This document shows, in pieces, positions 25,260 to 32,314 of a DNA stretch of 32,375 bases. The notes beneath the pieces are model-generated. The model searched no databases. It was given only the letters and a program-made list of their open reading frames with translations, and had not been told where the DNA came from. How positions within the stretch are numbered: the first letter of the stretch is position 1; the number at the start of each line of letters is the position of its first letter. Made by a program: the position numbers and the translations under genes. This DNA comes from a virus, in the IMG/VR virus record IMGVR_UViG_3300025687_000183, positions 1 through 32,375 of that record, one strand, 5' to 3'.

Positions 25260-26983
25260 TCTTCCTCTACTTCTTCTTCATCAGGGTCGTCATCGTCTTC
25301 CAAGTCAAAGTCAATATCCTTTATAGCTTTTTCGATGTCGGAAACGAGGTCACGGAAATCCTTATCCTGGGCTTCGTCAGCAGCTGTCTCCGCCTGTTCG
25401 GCTTCTGATTCTTCGGCGGCTGCTTGAACCTCCTCCTCGGCTGCTTGAACCTCCTGCTCGCTTTCTACTTCAGTCTCCGCTTCAGCCTCTGCGACGCCTT
25501 CCTTACGAAGTTTCGCTAGGTCTTCGCCCTCGATTTCACCGTCGCCGTCTACGTCAAGTTTCTGCTGCTTCTTGGACAGCTTCTTCTTTTTCTTGTCGTC
25601 TTTCTTATCCTTGCAGACGCACGGCTTCTTTTTGCAGTCGTCACACTCGTCGTCAGACTCATTGCCGCCAGTGTCGGACATCTTGTCGTCGTCACCGTAG
25701 TACTGAGCTTCATTGATACCATCAGCGAGGTAGTCCCCGAGCTTCTTCATATCAAAGTTTTCGCGGATATCTACGACATCGAACTTAGCCTCTTGCATAA
25801 CATCGCTCATGGTGTTCGCGACATCAAGAACCTGTACGCCACCCTTCTTTTGTAGGGTCTGAGAGAACTCCTTGAGGACATCACATAGAATGCCTTCCTC
25901 CATGGACTCAGCCATCATGCCCAGCACCTCGGATTGAACCTCGGCAAGACCCTTGAATGAAGGAATGAATTTTAGGCTTTGGATGTTGACGCCGTAAGTC
26001 TCATTCAGATGGTCAAGAACTTGGGTTTTAAGAGGCTTTTTAAACTCGTAAATCTTGTTCACGAACTCCTTGATATCCTTTTGTGTGAGAGTGCCTGGGT
26101 TGGTAACCTCAAAAACGGACTCCATAAGAGCAATAAGGTCAATTTTGTTTGAGAGGGCAAGGTAAGGAACCTCTTTAACGGTCTCGCGAATAGCGCTCTT
26201 CAGAACCCCATCAGTTGAGTAGATGTGAGAAGCGAGAGTGCTAATCGCGTCACTGCTAGCCCAGACTTGGTTGAAAGACTCTCTAGCCTCAATAAGCTCT
26301 TTACGTACTAGTTCCTTTTCACAAACCATTTCGTATAGAGTCTTCTTGCTGTTAGAAGGAATAACAATGTACTCGTCTCCAAGATTCTCAAGAGTGAGTT
26401 TGGGCAAGTCGTAAGTATCCCCGACAACCTTTGACAGGCGAAGACCTTCTACAAGCTTCTGGTTCTTAGACAGTTCCTCTTTGTTTTCCTCAAGGAAGTT
26501 CTGGAGCAGCGGAAGAGCCTCAACAAACTTCTTGTAGCTTTTGGTCTCCTTGATGTTGTAAGTCTCTCCGAAGCGTTCTGACCGCTTGTGGAGCTTCTTG
26601 CGGCTCTCCTCAATCTTGGCTCTCATAGTGAAAGCATCAAGTACCGAATCGAAGGAAGCCTCCGCCTTGTCGTAGCGGTCAGACACCAACGACTGCACAA
26701 AGTCAGAGACGCGACCTTCAACAAGAGTGTCTACACAATCATCCGACATGATTTTGTCTAGGTTTTCTGTAACAAAGTTTGCAAAGGTAAGCTTACCTTT
26801 AACTTCTTTGTACTCACATGAGATAAGATGATTTCTTTCACTAATGTAAGTAACCTTTCCATTGGCATCATCAATCTCGTAGACGGTTAGGTTTTCCCGA
26901 AGTCTGCGACCTAGGTAGTCACCAGCTTCAGTTAGACGAACGAAACTCTTGTTTCTGTTATTGAAAAGGTTCTTGAAATTCAT
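25256..26983 (-). CDS. Acidic probable prohead-core/internal virion protein with Cys cluster and dockerin-like calcium loop
   Basis: A 575-residue protein directly downstream of the portal. The first 430 residues are helical and charged, with no motif I can name. Three unusual elements follow: a Cys cluster (Cys447, 450, 455, 457 in DECDDCKKKPCVCKD) that could bind zinc; a Lys-rich stretch; and LDVDGDGEIEGEDLAKLRK (about 476-494), an EF-hand/dockerin-type loop with Asp at loop positions 1, 3, 5 and 12. The end is extremely acidic. Position after terminase and portal, in a gene order like T4 17-20-21-22, suggests a scaffold/core or internal capsid protein, but homology to gp22 is not shown. 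A TATATAAAAC element lies about 17-26 bases upstream of the ATG; no Shine-Dalgarno is seen. Confidence 0.72.
   Translation of the reverse strand: MNFKNLFNNRNKSFVRLTEAGDYLGRRLRENLTVYEIDDANGKVTYISERNHLISCEYKEVKGKLTFANFVTENLDKIMSDDCVDTLVEGRVSDFVQSLVSDRYDKAEASFDSVLDAFTMRAKIEESRKKLHKRSERFGETYNIKETKSYKKFVEALPLLQNFLEENKEELSKNQKLVEGLRLSKVVGDTYDLPKLTLENLGDEYIVIPSNSKKTLYEMVCEKELVRKELIEARESFNQVWASSDAISTLASHIYSTDGVLKSAIRETVKEVPYLALSNKIDLIALMESVFEVTNPGTLTQKDIKEFVNKIYEFKKPLKTQVLDHLNETYGVNIQSLKFIPSFKGLAEVQSEVLGMMAESMEEGILCDVLKEFSQTLQKKGGVQVLDVANTMSDVMQEAKFDVVDIRENFDMKKLGDYLADGINEAQYYGDDDKMSDTGGNESDDECDDCKKKPCVCKDKKDDKKKKKLSKKQQKLDVDGDGEIEGEDLAKLRKEGVAEAEAETEVESEQEVQAAEEEVQAAAEESEAEQAETAADEAQDKDFRDLVSDIEKAIKDIDFDLEDDDDPDEEEVEED
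25418..25459. repeat. 21-bp tandem repeat in acidic tail coding region
   Basis: Two adjacent 21-base units (25418-25438 and 25439-25459) differ at one base. They encode a repeated seven-residue block (E-V-Q-A-A-E/A-E type), so the period equals one heptad. This is likely low-complexity growth of the acidic tail rather than a regulatory element. Confidence 0.6.
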
Positions 26984-26999
26984 GACAGTTGATAGTCTA

Positions 27000-27016
27000 G
27001 TTTTATATAGATGTGT
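27000..27016 (-). promoter_or_regulatory. Possible late promoter before the acidic core-protein gene
   Basis: In the 50-base gap after the portal gene, the minus strand reads CTATATAAAACTAG. The TATAAAA part lies at about -24 to -18 from the ATG at 26983, leaving a leader of roughly a dozen bases if spacing is as in T4 late promoters. It differs from TATAAATA at one position. Evidence is motif and position only. Confidence 0.4.
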
Positions 27017-27033
27017 GAAAAGCGTTATTTTAA

Positions 27034-28197
27034 CTATTTACCTTGCTCTTCGGGTGGTGGTGGCGCAGCAGGAGGTTGTTCTGCTCCAGGCGCAGCAGGT
27101 GCAGCCCCAGGTTCAGGCGCAGGAGGAGCCTCTAGCTCTTTCTGCTTTTTGATTTCTTCGATTTCCAAATCATTCATATCGTAGAAATTCTTGTAGATGT
27201 ACTCGTTTGAGAAAAGGTCAAGACCTTTCACCGCCTGTACCACGCGGGTCTTTTGTTCGGCAAGCTCAAGCTTTCTCTTCTCGCTGAGGTCTGAGGGAGG
27301 TGCAAGCTTAATCTCCATGTTTGCGTAAGTGGACTTAGGGAAATTACGAATTTGGAGGTGACGACGAATAAGGTCGGTCAAACCAACTTCGGCGTCTCTC
27401 TGCACACGCATAACAGCCTTCGCAAACTTGGCATCCAACTGTGATAGGTTGGCTTTTCTTTCTGGCGACTTGTCCTTCTCGACAATGAAGTCCTTTGGAA
27501 TTTTCATTGCGGCGAGAACCTTATCGCGGAAGTAACGAACATCATCGATATCTCCGAGGTTCTGAGCGCCAGGAAGGGTCTCAATCTTTGTACCTCCTTG
27601 CTTACTTACAGGAACGAAGAAATCTTCCTCGGCAGAGATTGGGTTGTAGCGTTCATCTGCGTTTCCGCTGTCAGTGTTGTAGAATTTTTCTTTCTTGAAC
27701 TTCGCCTTAATACGCTCCATGAACCTCTCTACTTTGTTCTGAGGTAAGTTACCAGTGTCAATGTAGAAGATTCTTCTTTCGGGCGCTCTATGGAGACGGT
27801 AGATAAGCATCGCGTCTTCCATCATTCTAAGGGATTTCCACGCACGAACACCCGGCGCACAAATAGATTTGCCGTAAGGATAGTAGTTCGAATCCGAAGT
27901 ATGAATTCTAAAGTGAACAAGCTGTTCCCGGTCAAGCTCAATTGTGTTTTTGCGGTCATACCTACCCATCGAGGTTGATTGGTCGTTGACAGAACCCGGA
28001 ACCTCCTGACGGAACCCCTTAAGGTAACCGAACTTATCTTCTCGACGGTAAATGTAAGCAGGGTTGAGAATCTTGAGTCTCTGAATACCTGCTGTTGGGT
28101 TGTTCATATCGACGATGTTCTCGACAAAGCAGTCACCGTATTTGCACATGTTACGAATAATGTCCCACAAATACTTATCAAGGTCTGTTGTCTTCAC
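27034..28197 (-). CDS. 20: Portal protein gp20-like, 3' piece (frame broken by duplication)
   Basis: A 387-codon frame carrying the C-terminal two thirds of a T4-type portal, the dodecameric ring through which DNA enters the head. It includes NPAYIYRREDKFGY, the 'x-R-L-H-R-A-P-E-R-R-x-F-Y-I-D-x-G' element conserved in gp20 proteins (YRLHRAPERRIFYIDTG), KDFIVEKDKSPERKANLSQLD and RHLQIRN. The tail is Pro/Ala-rich (PPAPEPGAAPAAPGAE). The apparent GTG start at 28197 is not a natural start: it lies inside copy 1 of a 152-bp tandem repeat and reads QDFV-KTTDL in the other copy. Removing one repeat copy rejoins this frame to the upstream piece and gives 535 residues, close to T4 gp20 (524). Confidence 0.85.
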   Translation of the reverse strand: MKTTDLDKYLWDIIRNMCKYGDCFVENIVDMNNPTAGIQRLKILNPAYIYRREDKFGYLKGFRQEVPGSVNDQSTSMGRYDRKNTIELDREQLVHFRIHTSDSNYYPYGKSICAPGVRAWKSLRMMEDAMLIYRLHRAPERRIFYIDTGNLPQNKVERFMERIKAKFKKEKFYNTDSGNADERYNPISAEEDFFVPVSKQGGTKIETLPGAQNLGDIDDVRYFRDKVLAAMKIPKDFIVEKDKSPERKANLSQLDAKFAKAVMRVQRDAEVGLTDLIRRHLQIRNFPKSTYANMEIKLAPPSDLSEKRKLELAEQKTRVVQAVKGLDLFSNEYIYKNFYDMNDLEIEEIKKQKELEAPPAPEPGAAPAAPGAEQPPAAPPPPEEQGK

Positions 28198-28228
28198 AAA
28201 ATCCTGGACAGCATTCTTGACCTCTTGT
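28077..28228. repeat. 152-bp tandem duplication in portal gene, copy 1
   Basis: This unit is followed immediately by an almost identical unit. Alignment at an offset of 152 holds over 28077-28233 against 28229-28385, so GTCTC is shared at the junctions. The only difference I find is G at 28111 against T at 28263, a synonymous Val change (GTC/GTA). Because 152 is not a multiple of three, the portal frame is broken. Confidence 0.93.
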
Positions 28229-28793
28229 GTCTCTGAATACCTGCTGTTGGGTTGTTCATATCTACGATGTTCTCGACAAAGCAGTCACCGTATTTGCACA
28301 TGTTACGAATAATGTCCCACAAATACTTATCAAGGTCTGTTGTCTTCACAAAATCCTGGACAGCATTCTTGACCTCTTGTGTCTCAGTGATGACATTAAT
28401 CATTGTCCCGTCAAGGTGAGTCTGAGTAGAGTCATCGGCGTAGATATCGATAGCGGCACCAATCTCAGGATACTCGTCCATCTTCTCGTAGTCGTTATAA
28501 CGACGCCGACGTTGGTACTCGACCTGAGGGAGTTTAACGTTTCCCCGGACCATTCCTAGTGAGCCAGTGGAAGCACTCTCTTCTTCCGCGTCTGCCGCCT
28601 TGATTACATCACCCCGAACTGGGTTTACTGTAACAGGACGACCTACTTTTCTTTTCGTTCCAAAGAAAGATTTAAAGAATGCCGCGAACTTACCTGAGAG
28701 AGGTGGACCCTCTCCATAGGTATTAGCTCCTGGAAATTCTGTGAACCCTGCGTTCTCGTCAAGGCGTTCGTCGTTTTTATCGTCTAAACCCAT
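28194..28793 (-). CDS. 20: Portal protein gp20-like, 5' piece (frame broken by duplication)
   Basis: A 199-codon frame holding the N-terminus of the portal. ATG at 28793 overlaps the terminase stop by 10 nt. It has the basic linker GTKRKVGRPVTVNPVRG, then RRRRYNDYEKMDEYPEIGAA and IDIYADDSTQ, the hallmark of gp20-type portals ('Y-x-x-M-D-x-x-P-E-I-x-x-A-I-D-I-Y-A-D'). It runs through DLDKYLWDIIRNMCKYGDC and PTAGIQR, then shifts into the unrelated ending HKRSRMLSRIL where the second repeat copy begins. As written, no full-length portal can be made from this DNA without a corrective event or one repeat copy being lost. Confidence 0.87.
   Translation of the reverse strand: MGLDDKNDERLDENAGFTEFPGANTYGEGPPLSGKFAAFFKSFFGTKRKVGRPVTVNPVRGDVIKAADAEEESASTGSLGMVRGNVKLPQVEYQRRRRYNDYEKMDEYPEIGAAIDIYADDSTQTHLDGTMINVITETQEVKNAVQDFVKTTDLDKYLWDIIRNMCKYGDCFVENIVDMNNPTAGIQRHKRSRMLSRIL
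28229..28380. repeat. 152-bp tandem duplication in portal gene, copy 2
   Basis: This is the partner of the unit at 28077-28228, with a single base difference (T at 28263). In the direction of transcription it is the first copy read and keeps the correct portal frame. The frame is lost on entering the other copy. Confidence 0.93.
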
Positions 28794-30250
28794 TTTCTAT
28801 AATCTTCGTACTCTTGATTGTATGTACCCCTAGAAAAACCCGGAGCTTGAACATTTGTTCCAGGTTCCATAAGGTCACCTTTAACAATTGGTATTGGAGA
28901 CCTTGAAACCACGTCTCTCATAACCTCCGAAGCAATTCCTAAGCTCATTACGAGGTCATCCGCGAAACCGTCCTCCGCTTGAATCTTTCCTGTCTTACTA
29001 ATAATAAAAGTAGTAAGCTCCCTAAAAGTTCTCTCTGAATTCACTTTTATTCTTGCTGTTTTTAGGGACTCCTGCAAAGTATTCAATAATATGTCGCGAT
29101 TTTTGGCGTTGACCATGTAACCCATTTCGCCTCTATCGTCAGTCCACATGTTCTCATACTCATGAACTTCAAACAGTTGTTCAATCAAAGCAAGACCTAG
29201 ACCGTTCCTCTCGGGACAGACATACGCGGTGTTGTACTTCGCGGCTTCCGAGGCGATAATCGCCGCAAAATCGTTCAGACCAATTCGGTTACTGTAGAAC
29301 TCTGCGACCTGCTCTCCATTGTATAGGTTGATAATATGGAACGCGGAGTAGTCTCTATCTCTACCGAAAGATGAGTCTGCGGCGAGAAGATATGTGTGGT
29401 ATGGCTCAGGCTCTTTCCAAACCCGCATCATGTTGTAATGCTTCTTGTAGAAGTTTTCGTCAGTCTGAGACTTCAGCGTGTTGAGGGTACCCCCATCAAT
29501 AAAGGTTTCGCCTGTACCGAGAAACTCTCCTTCGTATTCTTGCAGCCACGCACGTTCTCCGACGTTTGTTCTAGTGGTCTTTGCCCACTCTTCGGTATAC
29601 TCAGGGTGTTCTTTCCAATGAATATTAATTACGTTGAAGTTATTCTTTCCTAGCTCCGCATCGTGGTATAACTCGTAATAGAGATTCGACATACCGTTGA
29701 CGGTGGATAGAATGAAGGCAGAACCACCCGTCGAAATCGTCGGGTAAATCGCCATCCAGAATTCCGTCATTCTCTCAATGAACGCAGCCTCATCCACAAT
29801 CAGAAGCGATACCGACTCACCGCGACCAGCACCCGCTGGTTGAGATTTCATCTTACTTCCGGTAGAAAGCCTAAGAACGTGCTTGTTTCTCTCAACTTGC
29901 TGTGGCTTTAGCCAGTCAGGTAGCTCGTCATACATCGAGGCAGCGCGGTCAAGAAAGTCTCTCGATTCTCTGTCACCGATGGATACAATCATCACATTCT
30001 TGTCTTTGTTGAAGATGATGTACCACAAAGCATAAGCAGCACAAATTGTAGTGGCTCCCGCCTGACGAAACTTCCGCAGAAGATTGAATCGGTGTGAGTT
30101 AAACTCTTGAATAATCCTGTCTTGGAAGCGATACAGGTCGAACTTTACCCTGCCTCGTACTGGGTGAGTGATGTAAACATAATTTCGAATGAAGTAGCAC
30201 GGGTCTTCCTTGCACTTACGAAATTCTTCCTGTAATTCTTCGCGACTCAC
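28784..30250 (-). CDS. 17: Terminase large subunit, gp17-like
   Basis: A 488-residue packaging motor and headful nuclease. ATPase: a deviant Walker A LLRKFRQAGATT (57-68), Walker B SLLIVDEAA (Asp153, Glu154), and coupling motif LSTVNG (182-186). RNase H-like nuclease: Asp292 (LAADSSFG), Glu347 (CPERNG) and Asp431/432 (FADDLVMS). It is shorter than T4 gp17 (about 610), mainly at the N-terminus. The usual Walker A lysine before the Thr is Ala66; Lys60 may act instead, as in other terminases with an early lysine. The start is GTG at 30250: homologous-looking sequence (CYFIRNYVYITHP) begins about 18 residues in, and no in-frame ATG precedes it. No Shine-Dalgarno; a TATATAATA element ends 2 bases before. 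Confidence 0.93.
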   Translation of the reverse strand: MSREELQEEFRKCKEDPCYFIRNYVYITHPVRGRVKFDLYRFQDRIIQEFNSHRFNLLRKFRQAGATTICAAYALWYIIFNKDKNVMIVSIGDRESRDFLDRAASMYDELPDWLKPQQVERNKHVLRLSTGSKMKSQPAGAGRGESVSLLIVDEAAFIERMTEFWMAIYPTISTGGSAFILSTVNGMSNLYYELYHDAELGKNNFNVINIHWKEHPEYTEEWAKTTRTNVGERAWLQEYEGEFLGTGETFIDGGTLNTLKSQTDENFYKKHYNMMRVWKEPEPYHTYLLAADSSFGRDRDYSAFHIINLYNGEQVAEFYSNRIGLNDFAAIIASEAAKYNTAYVCPERNGLGLALIEQLFEVHEYENMWTDDRGEMGYMVNAKNRDILLNTLQESLKTARIKVNSERTFRELTTFIISKTGKIQAEDGFADDLVMSLGIASEVMRDVVSRSPIPIVKGDLMEPGTNVQAPGFSRGTYNQEYEDYRKWV

Positions 30251-30264
30251 ACTATTATATAGAC
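30251..30264. promoter_or_regulatory. Bidirectional TATA element between terminase and glycosyltransferase genes
   Basis: The whole gap between two divergent start codons (GTG 30250 minus, ATG 30265 plus) is 14 bases and holds the palindrome CTAT-TAT-ATAG (30252-30262). On the minus strand it reads CTATATAATAG, like the T4 late promoter core. Both start codons lie within a few bases of it and neither has a Shine-Dalgarno. Confidence 0.5.
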
Positions 30265-30966
30265 ATGAGAAAACTGGCTTTCATCCCTACTAGAGAAAAG
30301 CGAGACACCGCGATTGTCCCATACCTGGAACGCGCAGGATGGGAAGTACATCTTCTGGTAGGCTGCGAAAGTATTTTCGAAGCCTACAACTCGGCTCTAT
30401 CGGACCACAAGGTAATGGCAAAAGACCGTGTGATTATGTGCCACGATGACATTGAGGTTTTGGTCGATGTAGACACCTTCAACTCAGTTATTGACGAGAG
30501 CCTGACCGAAAACACCGGATTCCTCGGTGTTGCGGGTCCAAAGCGGCTCAACAAAACGGGTTGTTGGTGGCATGGTCTCGGAAAAGAGTATCCCCACCCC
30601 GAGTCATTTCTTCGCGGAATGGTGCTACATGGGGAAAACCTAACAACCTCTAGGCCGACCTACTATGGAGGTTACGGAGAAGTTGAAGTTGTCGATGGTC
30701 TATTTATGGTAGCCACGGGAGCGACTCTCAACAGCATCAAAACCAAGAAGCCAAAGGAGTTCGTTAGCGACTGGGATTACTACGACATGTATTATTCCTA
30801 TCAAGCACACAAGCTAGGGAAAAAGAACAAGGTCGTACCTATTCTCGTCCTTCACCACTCACTCGGCGAAGGTGTTATGGGAGAGGCGTGGAACGACAGC
30901 CGCCTAGCTTTCTGCAAAATGTATGCTGATGACTTCGCGGAGATTACACTGCCAGCCCTAAATTGA
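30265..30966 (+). CDS. Glycosyltransferase-like protein (family 2-type, GT-A fold)
   Basis: A 233-residue protein with the arrangement of the small family 2-like glycosyltransferases (Glyco_tranf_2_5 type): FEAYNSAL, then a metal/nucleotide-sugar acidic motif MCHDDIEVL (His60-Asp61-Asp62), FLGVAGPKRL, VVDGLFMVATGA, and the acceptor-side SDWDYYDMYYSYQAHKLG with LVLHHS near the end. It may modify phage DNA bases, virion proteins or host surface glycans; the sequence does not say which. It starts 14 bases from the terminase on the other strand, and its 3' end overlaps the convergent SLOG-like gene by 23 nt. The ATG has no Shine-Dalgarno. The family is fairly sure, the substrate unknown. Confidence 0.78.
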   Translation: MRKLAFIPTREKRDTAIVPYLERAGWEVHLLVGCESIFEAYNSALSDHKVMAKDRVIMCHDDIEVLVDVDTFNSVIDESLTENTGFLGVAGPKRLNKTGCWWHGLGKEYPHPESFLRGMVLHGENLTTSRPTYYGGYGEVEVVDGLFMVATGATLNSIKTKKPKEFVSDWDYYDMYYSYQAHKLGKKNKVVPILVLHHSLGEGVMGEAWNDSRLAFCKMYADDFAEITLPALN

Positions 30967-31438
30967 GAGCCAGAGTCGGTTTCTTAGACCCAATGAAGGT
31001 CTCTAGAAGATTGTAGAAACCTTCGGAGGTCTCTTCATGGTTATGGGCTATGAGAACCCAATCACTGCTGTCTACGGCTCTATGGCTCGCAGCTTCCCAG
31101 TCCGAAAACCATCTTATGGGTAGGCACTCAGCGTCGTCGAGGATGATTACTCTCTGTGCTTTTTTCGCACCAACCTCAAATATCTTTTTCTCTCTCGGTG
31201 TGAGCGTACAGAAAAAATTCTTCGAAGGGATAATATAAACAAAGGGAATATGGTTGGCTACAAGAAACGGAACTAAACTAAGGTTGACTCCTTTTGTAGG
31301 ACATAAATAAACAACAGACGGTGAATAGCGAATAATCGACTTTGCGATAGCCCTGGTCTGAACCATTCGTTGTCGGCTTCTTGTTTGTGGGAACACCGCA
31401 TCCCCAACTAAAGCCATTTTTTTATCTTTGTAAATCAT
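30944..31438 (-). CDS. Putative Rossmann-fold (SLOG/DprA-YspA-like) protein
   Basis: A 164-residue protein from the ATG at 31438. After KKMALVGDAVF, a helix, VVYLCPTKGVNLSLVPFLVANHIPFVYIIPS and, further on, TPREKKIFEVGAKKAQRVIIL give the order of strands and helices seen in SLOG proteins (YspA, DprA, LOG): a 'G-D/S' first loop, a 'x-K-G-V-N' second loop, a third strand ending in P, and a helix before 'A-x-x-V-I-I-L'. Such folds bind nucleotides or nucleotide-derived signals. The call is an inference; other Rossmann proteins are possible. An upstream in-frame ATG at 31465 would add nine residues; I prefer 31438, which shares CATG with the divergent gene. No Shine-Dalgarno at either. Confidence 0.65.
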   Translation of the reverse strand: MIYKDKKMALVGDAVFPQTRSRQRMVQTRAIAKSIIRYSPSVVYLCPTKGVNLSLVPFLVANHIPFVYIIPSKNFFCTLTPREKKIFEVGAKKAQRVIILDDAECLPIRWFSDWEAASHRAVDSSDWVLIAHNHEETSEGFYNLLETFIGSKKPTLALNLGLAV

Positions 31439-31784
31439 GCTTAAGGCTCTACTATTATCTATCATAATACTCGTAACGTCAATAAAAGGTATTGATAATA
31501 ATAAAATTCGTTACGGAAGCATTTCCAGTTATGTAAAGGGACAAACGGTTACAGTTATAGATTCCCAAAAGGTTTATTTGCAAACCACGCCGTACAAGAC
31601 TATTATAAAGGACAAGGTTCAGAAAGGCTCCGCCAGATACGTCCAATTGATGGAGGAGGCTACGACCCTATATAAGAACGCCTTGGCGAAAGCAGGGCAC
31701 AAATTAATAATAGAATCCAGTGGAGTGGATGATTCGCTTCACAAGACAACAGACATCACCCAAGAGGCAATCAATCTGTTGTAA
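31437..31784 (+). CDS. Small exported or membrane-anchored protein
   Basis: A 115-residue protein starting with a hydrophobic segment (MLKALLLSIIILVTSIKG), a signal peptide or single membrane anchor. The remainder is soluble, with VKGQTVTVIDSQKVYLQTTP and a helical C-terminal half (YVQLMEEATTLYKNALAKAG). There is no lipobox cysteine. No family is recognised. Candidates by size and topology include superinfection-exclusion or envelope-interaction proteins, but nothing in the sequence selects one. Its ATG overlaps the divergent SLOG-like gene's ATG within CATG (31436-31439). It is followed 23 bases later by Hsp20, with which it is probably co-transcribed to the terminator at 32262. Confidence 0.7.
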   Translation: MLKALLLSIIILVTSIKGIDNNKIRYGSISSYVKGQTVTVIDSQKVYLQTTPYKTIIKDKVQKGSARYVQLMEEATTLYKNALAKAGHKLIIESSGVDDSLHKTTDITQEAINLL

Positions 31785-31792
31785 CTGTCCGA

Positions 31793-31800
31793 AAGGAGGT
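31793..31800 (+). promoter_or_regulatory. Strong Shine-Dalgarno of Hsp20
   Basis: AAGGAGGT lies 7 bases before the Hsp20 ATG. It is the most complete ribosome-binding site noticed in the window, in contrast to the many starts with none, and suggests high translation of the chaperone. Confidence 0.8.
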
Positions 31801-31807
31801 TAAAATA

Positions 31808-32221
31808 ATGCAACACTTTTTTACACAATTAGATACACTTTTTAGAGACCTTGAGCGCGGCATGTCGCCGAGACCAACTGCAACCACTCAACTACCTAAT
31901 TATCCCGTAAGCAATGCGTGGCTGTCAGAGGACACAAACGTTCTAAACTTTGAGTTTGCTCTGGCCGGATATGCAGAGAAAGAGATTAGTGTCGTAGGGG
32001 GCAAGAATTCGTTAGCCATTCGTGCGAAGAAGGCGGATAAGGAGACTTCCCCAGATACGATTTATTTGCACCGAGGTATGAGCCAAAAAGATATCGATTT
32101 TTCAGTGAATATTGACGACCAATTTGATATTAAGAAAGCGAAAGTAAATTTTGAACAAGGTCTTCTGAGAATTCGTATTCCGAAAGCGAAAGAGGCTGAA
32201 TCTGTTATGCTATTCGGTTAA
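31808..32221 (+). CDS. Small heat-shock protein Hsp20/alpha-crystallin
   Basis: A 137-residue ATP-independent holdase. The N-terminus (HFFTQLDTLFRDLERG) matches the Ibp-type opening. The alpha-crystallin domain (about 33-130) shows LNFEFALAGYAEKEISV, LAIRAKK and, near the end, AKVNFEQGLLRIRIPKAKEA, the conserved 'G-L-L-x-I-x-I-P' strand. The usual A-x-x-x-G-V-L motif is represented by VNFEQGLL. The C-terminal I-x-I/V oligomerisation motif is not obvious after residue 130. Hsp20 genes recur in marine T4-like phages, where they may help fold virion proteins or protect host proteins. It has a strong Shine-Dalgarno and is followed by a terminator. Confidence 0.92.
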   Translation: MQHFFTQLDTLFRDLERGMSPRPTATTQLPNYPVSNAWLSEDTNVLNFEFALAGYAEKEISVVGGKNSLAIRAKKADKETSPDTIYLHRGMSQKDIDFSVNIDDQFDIKKAKVNFEQGLLRIRIPKAKEAESVMLFG

Positions 32222-32261
32222 TTATTGTTCTTTGATTTTCGCGTGGTCTGCGTAAAAGACT

Positions 32262-32294
32262 AACCCAGGAGAGTTTATCTCTCCTGGGTTTTTT
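32262..32294 (+). terminator. Rho-independent terminator after Hsp20
   Basis: A perfect 12-bp stem, AACCCAGGAGAG and CTCTCCTGGGTT, with a 5-base loop (TTTAT), runs directly into TTTT. It lies 40 bases after the Hsp20 stop and closes the short plus-strand operon. Confidence 0.92.
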
Positions 32295-32302
32295 GTTGGC
32301 TA

Positions 32303-32310
32303 TATAAATA
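32303..32310 (+). promoter_or_regulatory. T4-type late promoter TATAAATA
   Basis: An exact match to the T4 late promoter core, just downstream of the terminator and at -12 to -5 from an ATG at 32315. The context (terminator, promoter, start) makes it credible; with T4 spacing, transcription would begin at about the ATG itself. Confidence 0.65.
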
Positions 32311-32314
32311 CAGT

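Noticed and set aside
28197-28197. GTG taken as the start of a separate 387-residue gene
   Set aside because: It lies inside the 152-bp repeat and is an internal Val codon in the uninterrupted portal; the piece is a fragment of one gene.
31438-31465. Upstream ATG at 31465 for the SLOG-like gene
   Set aside because: It adds nine residues outside the recognisable fold and has no Shine-Dalgarno; not excluded, only less likely.
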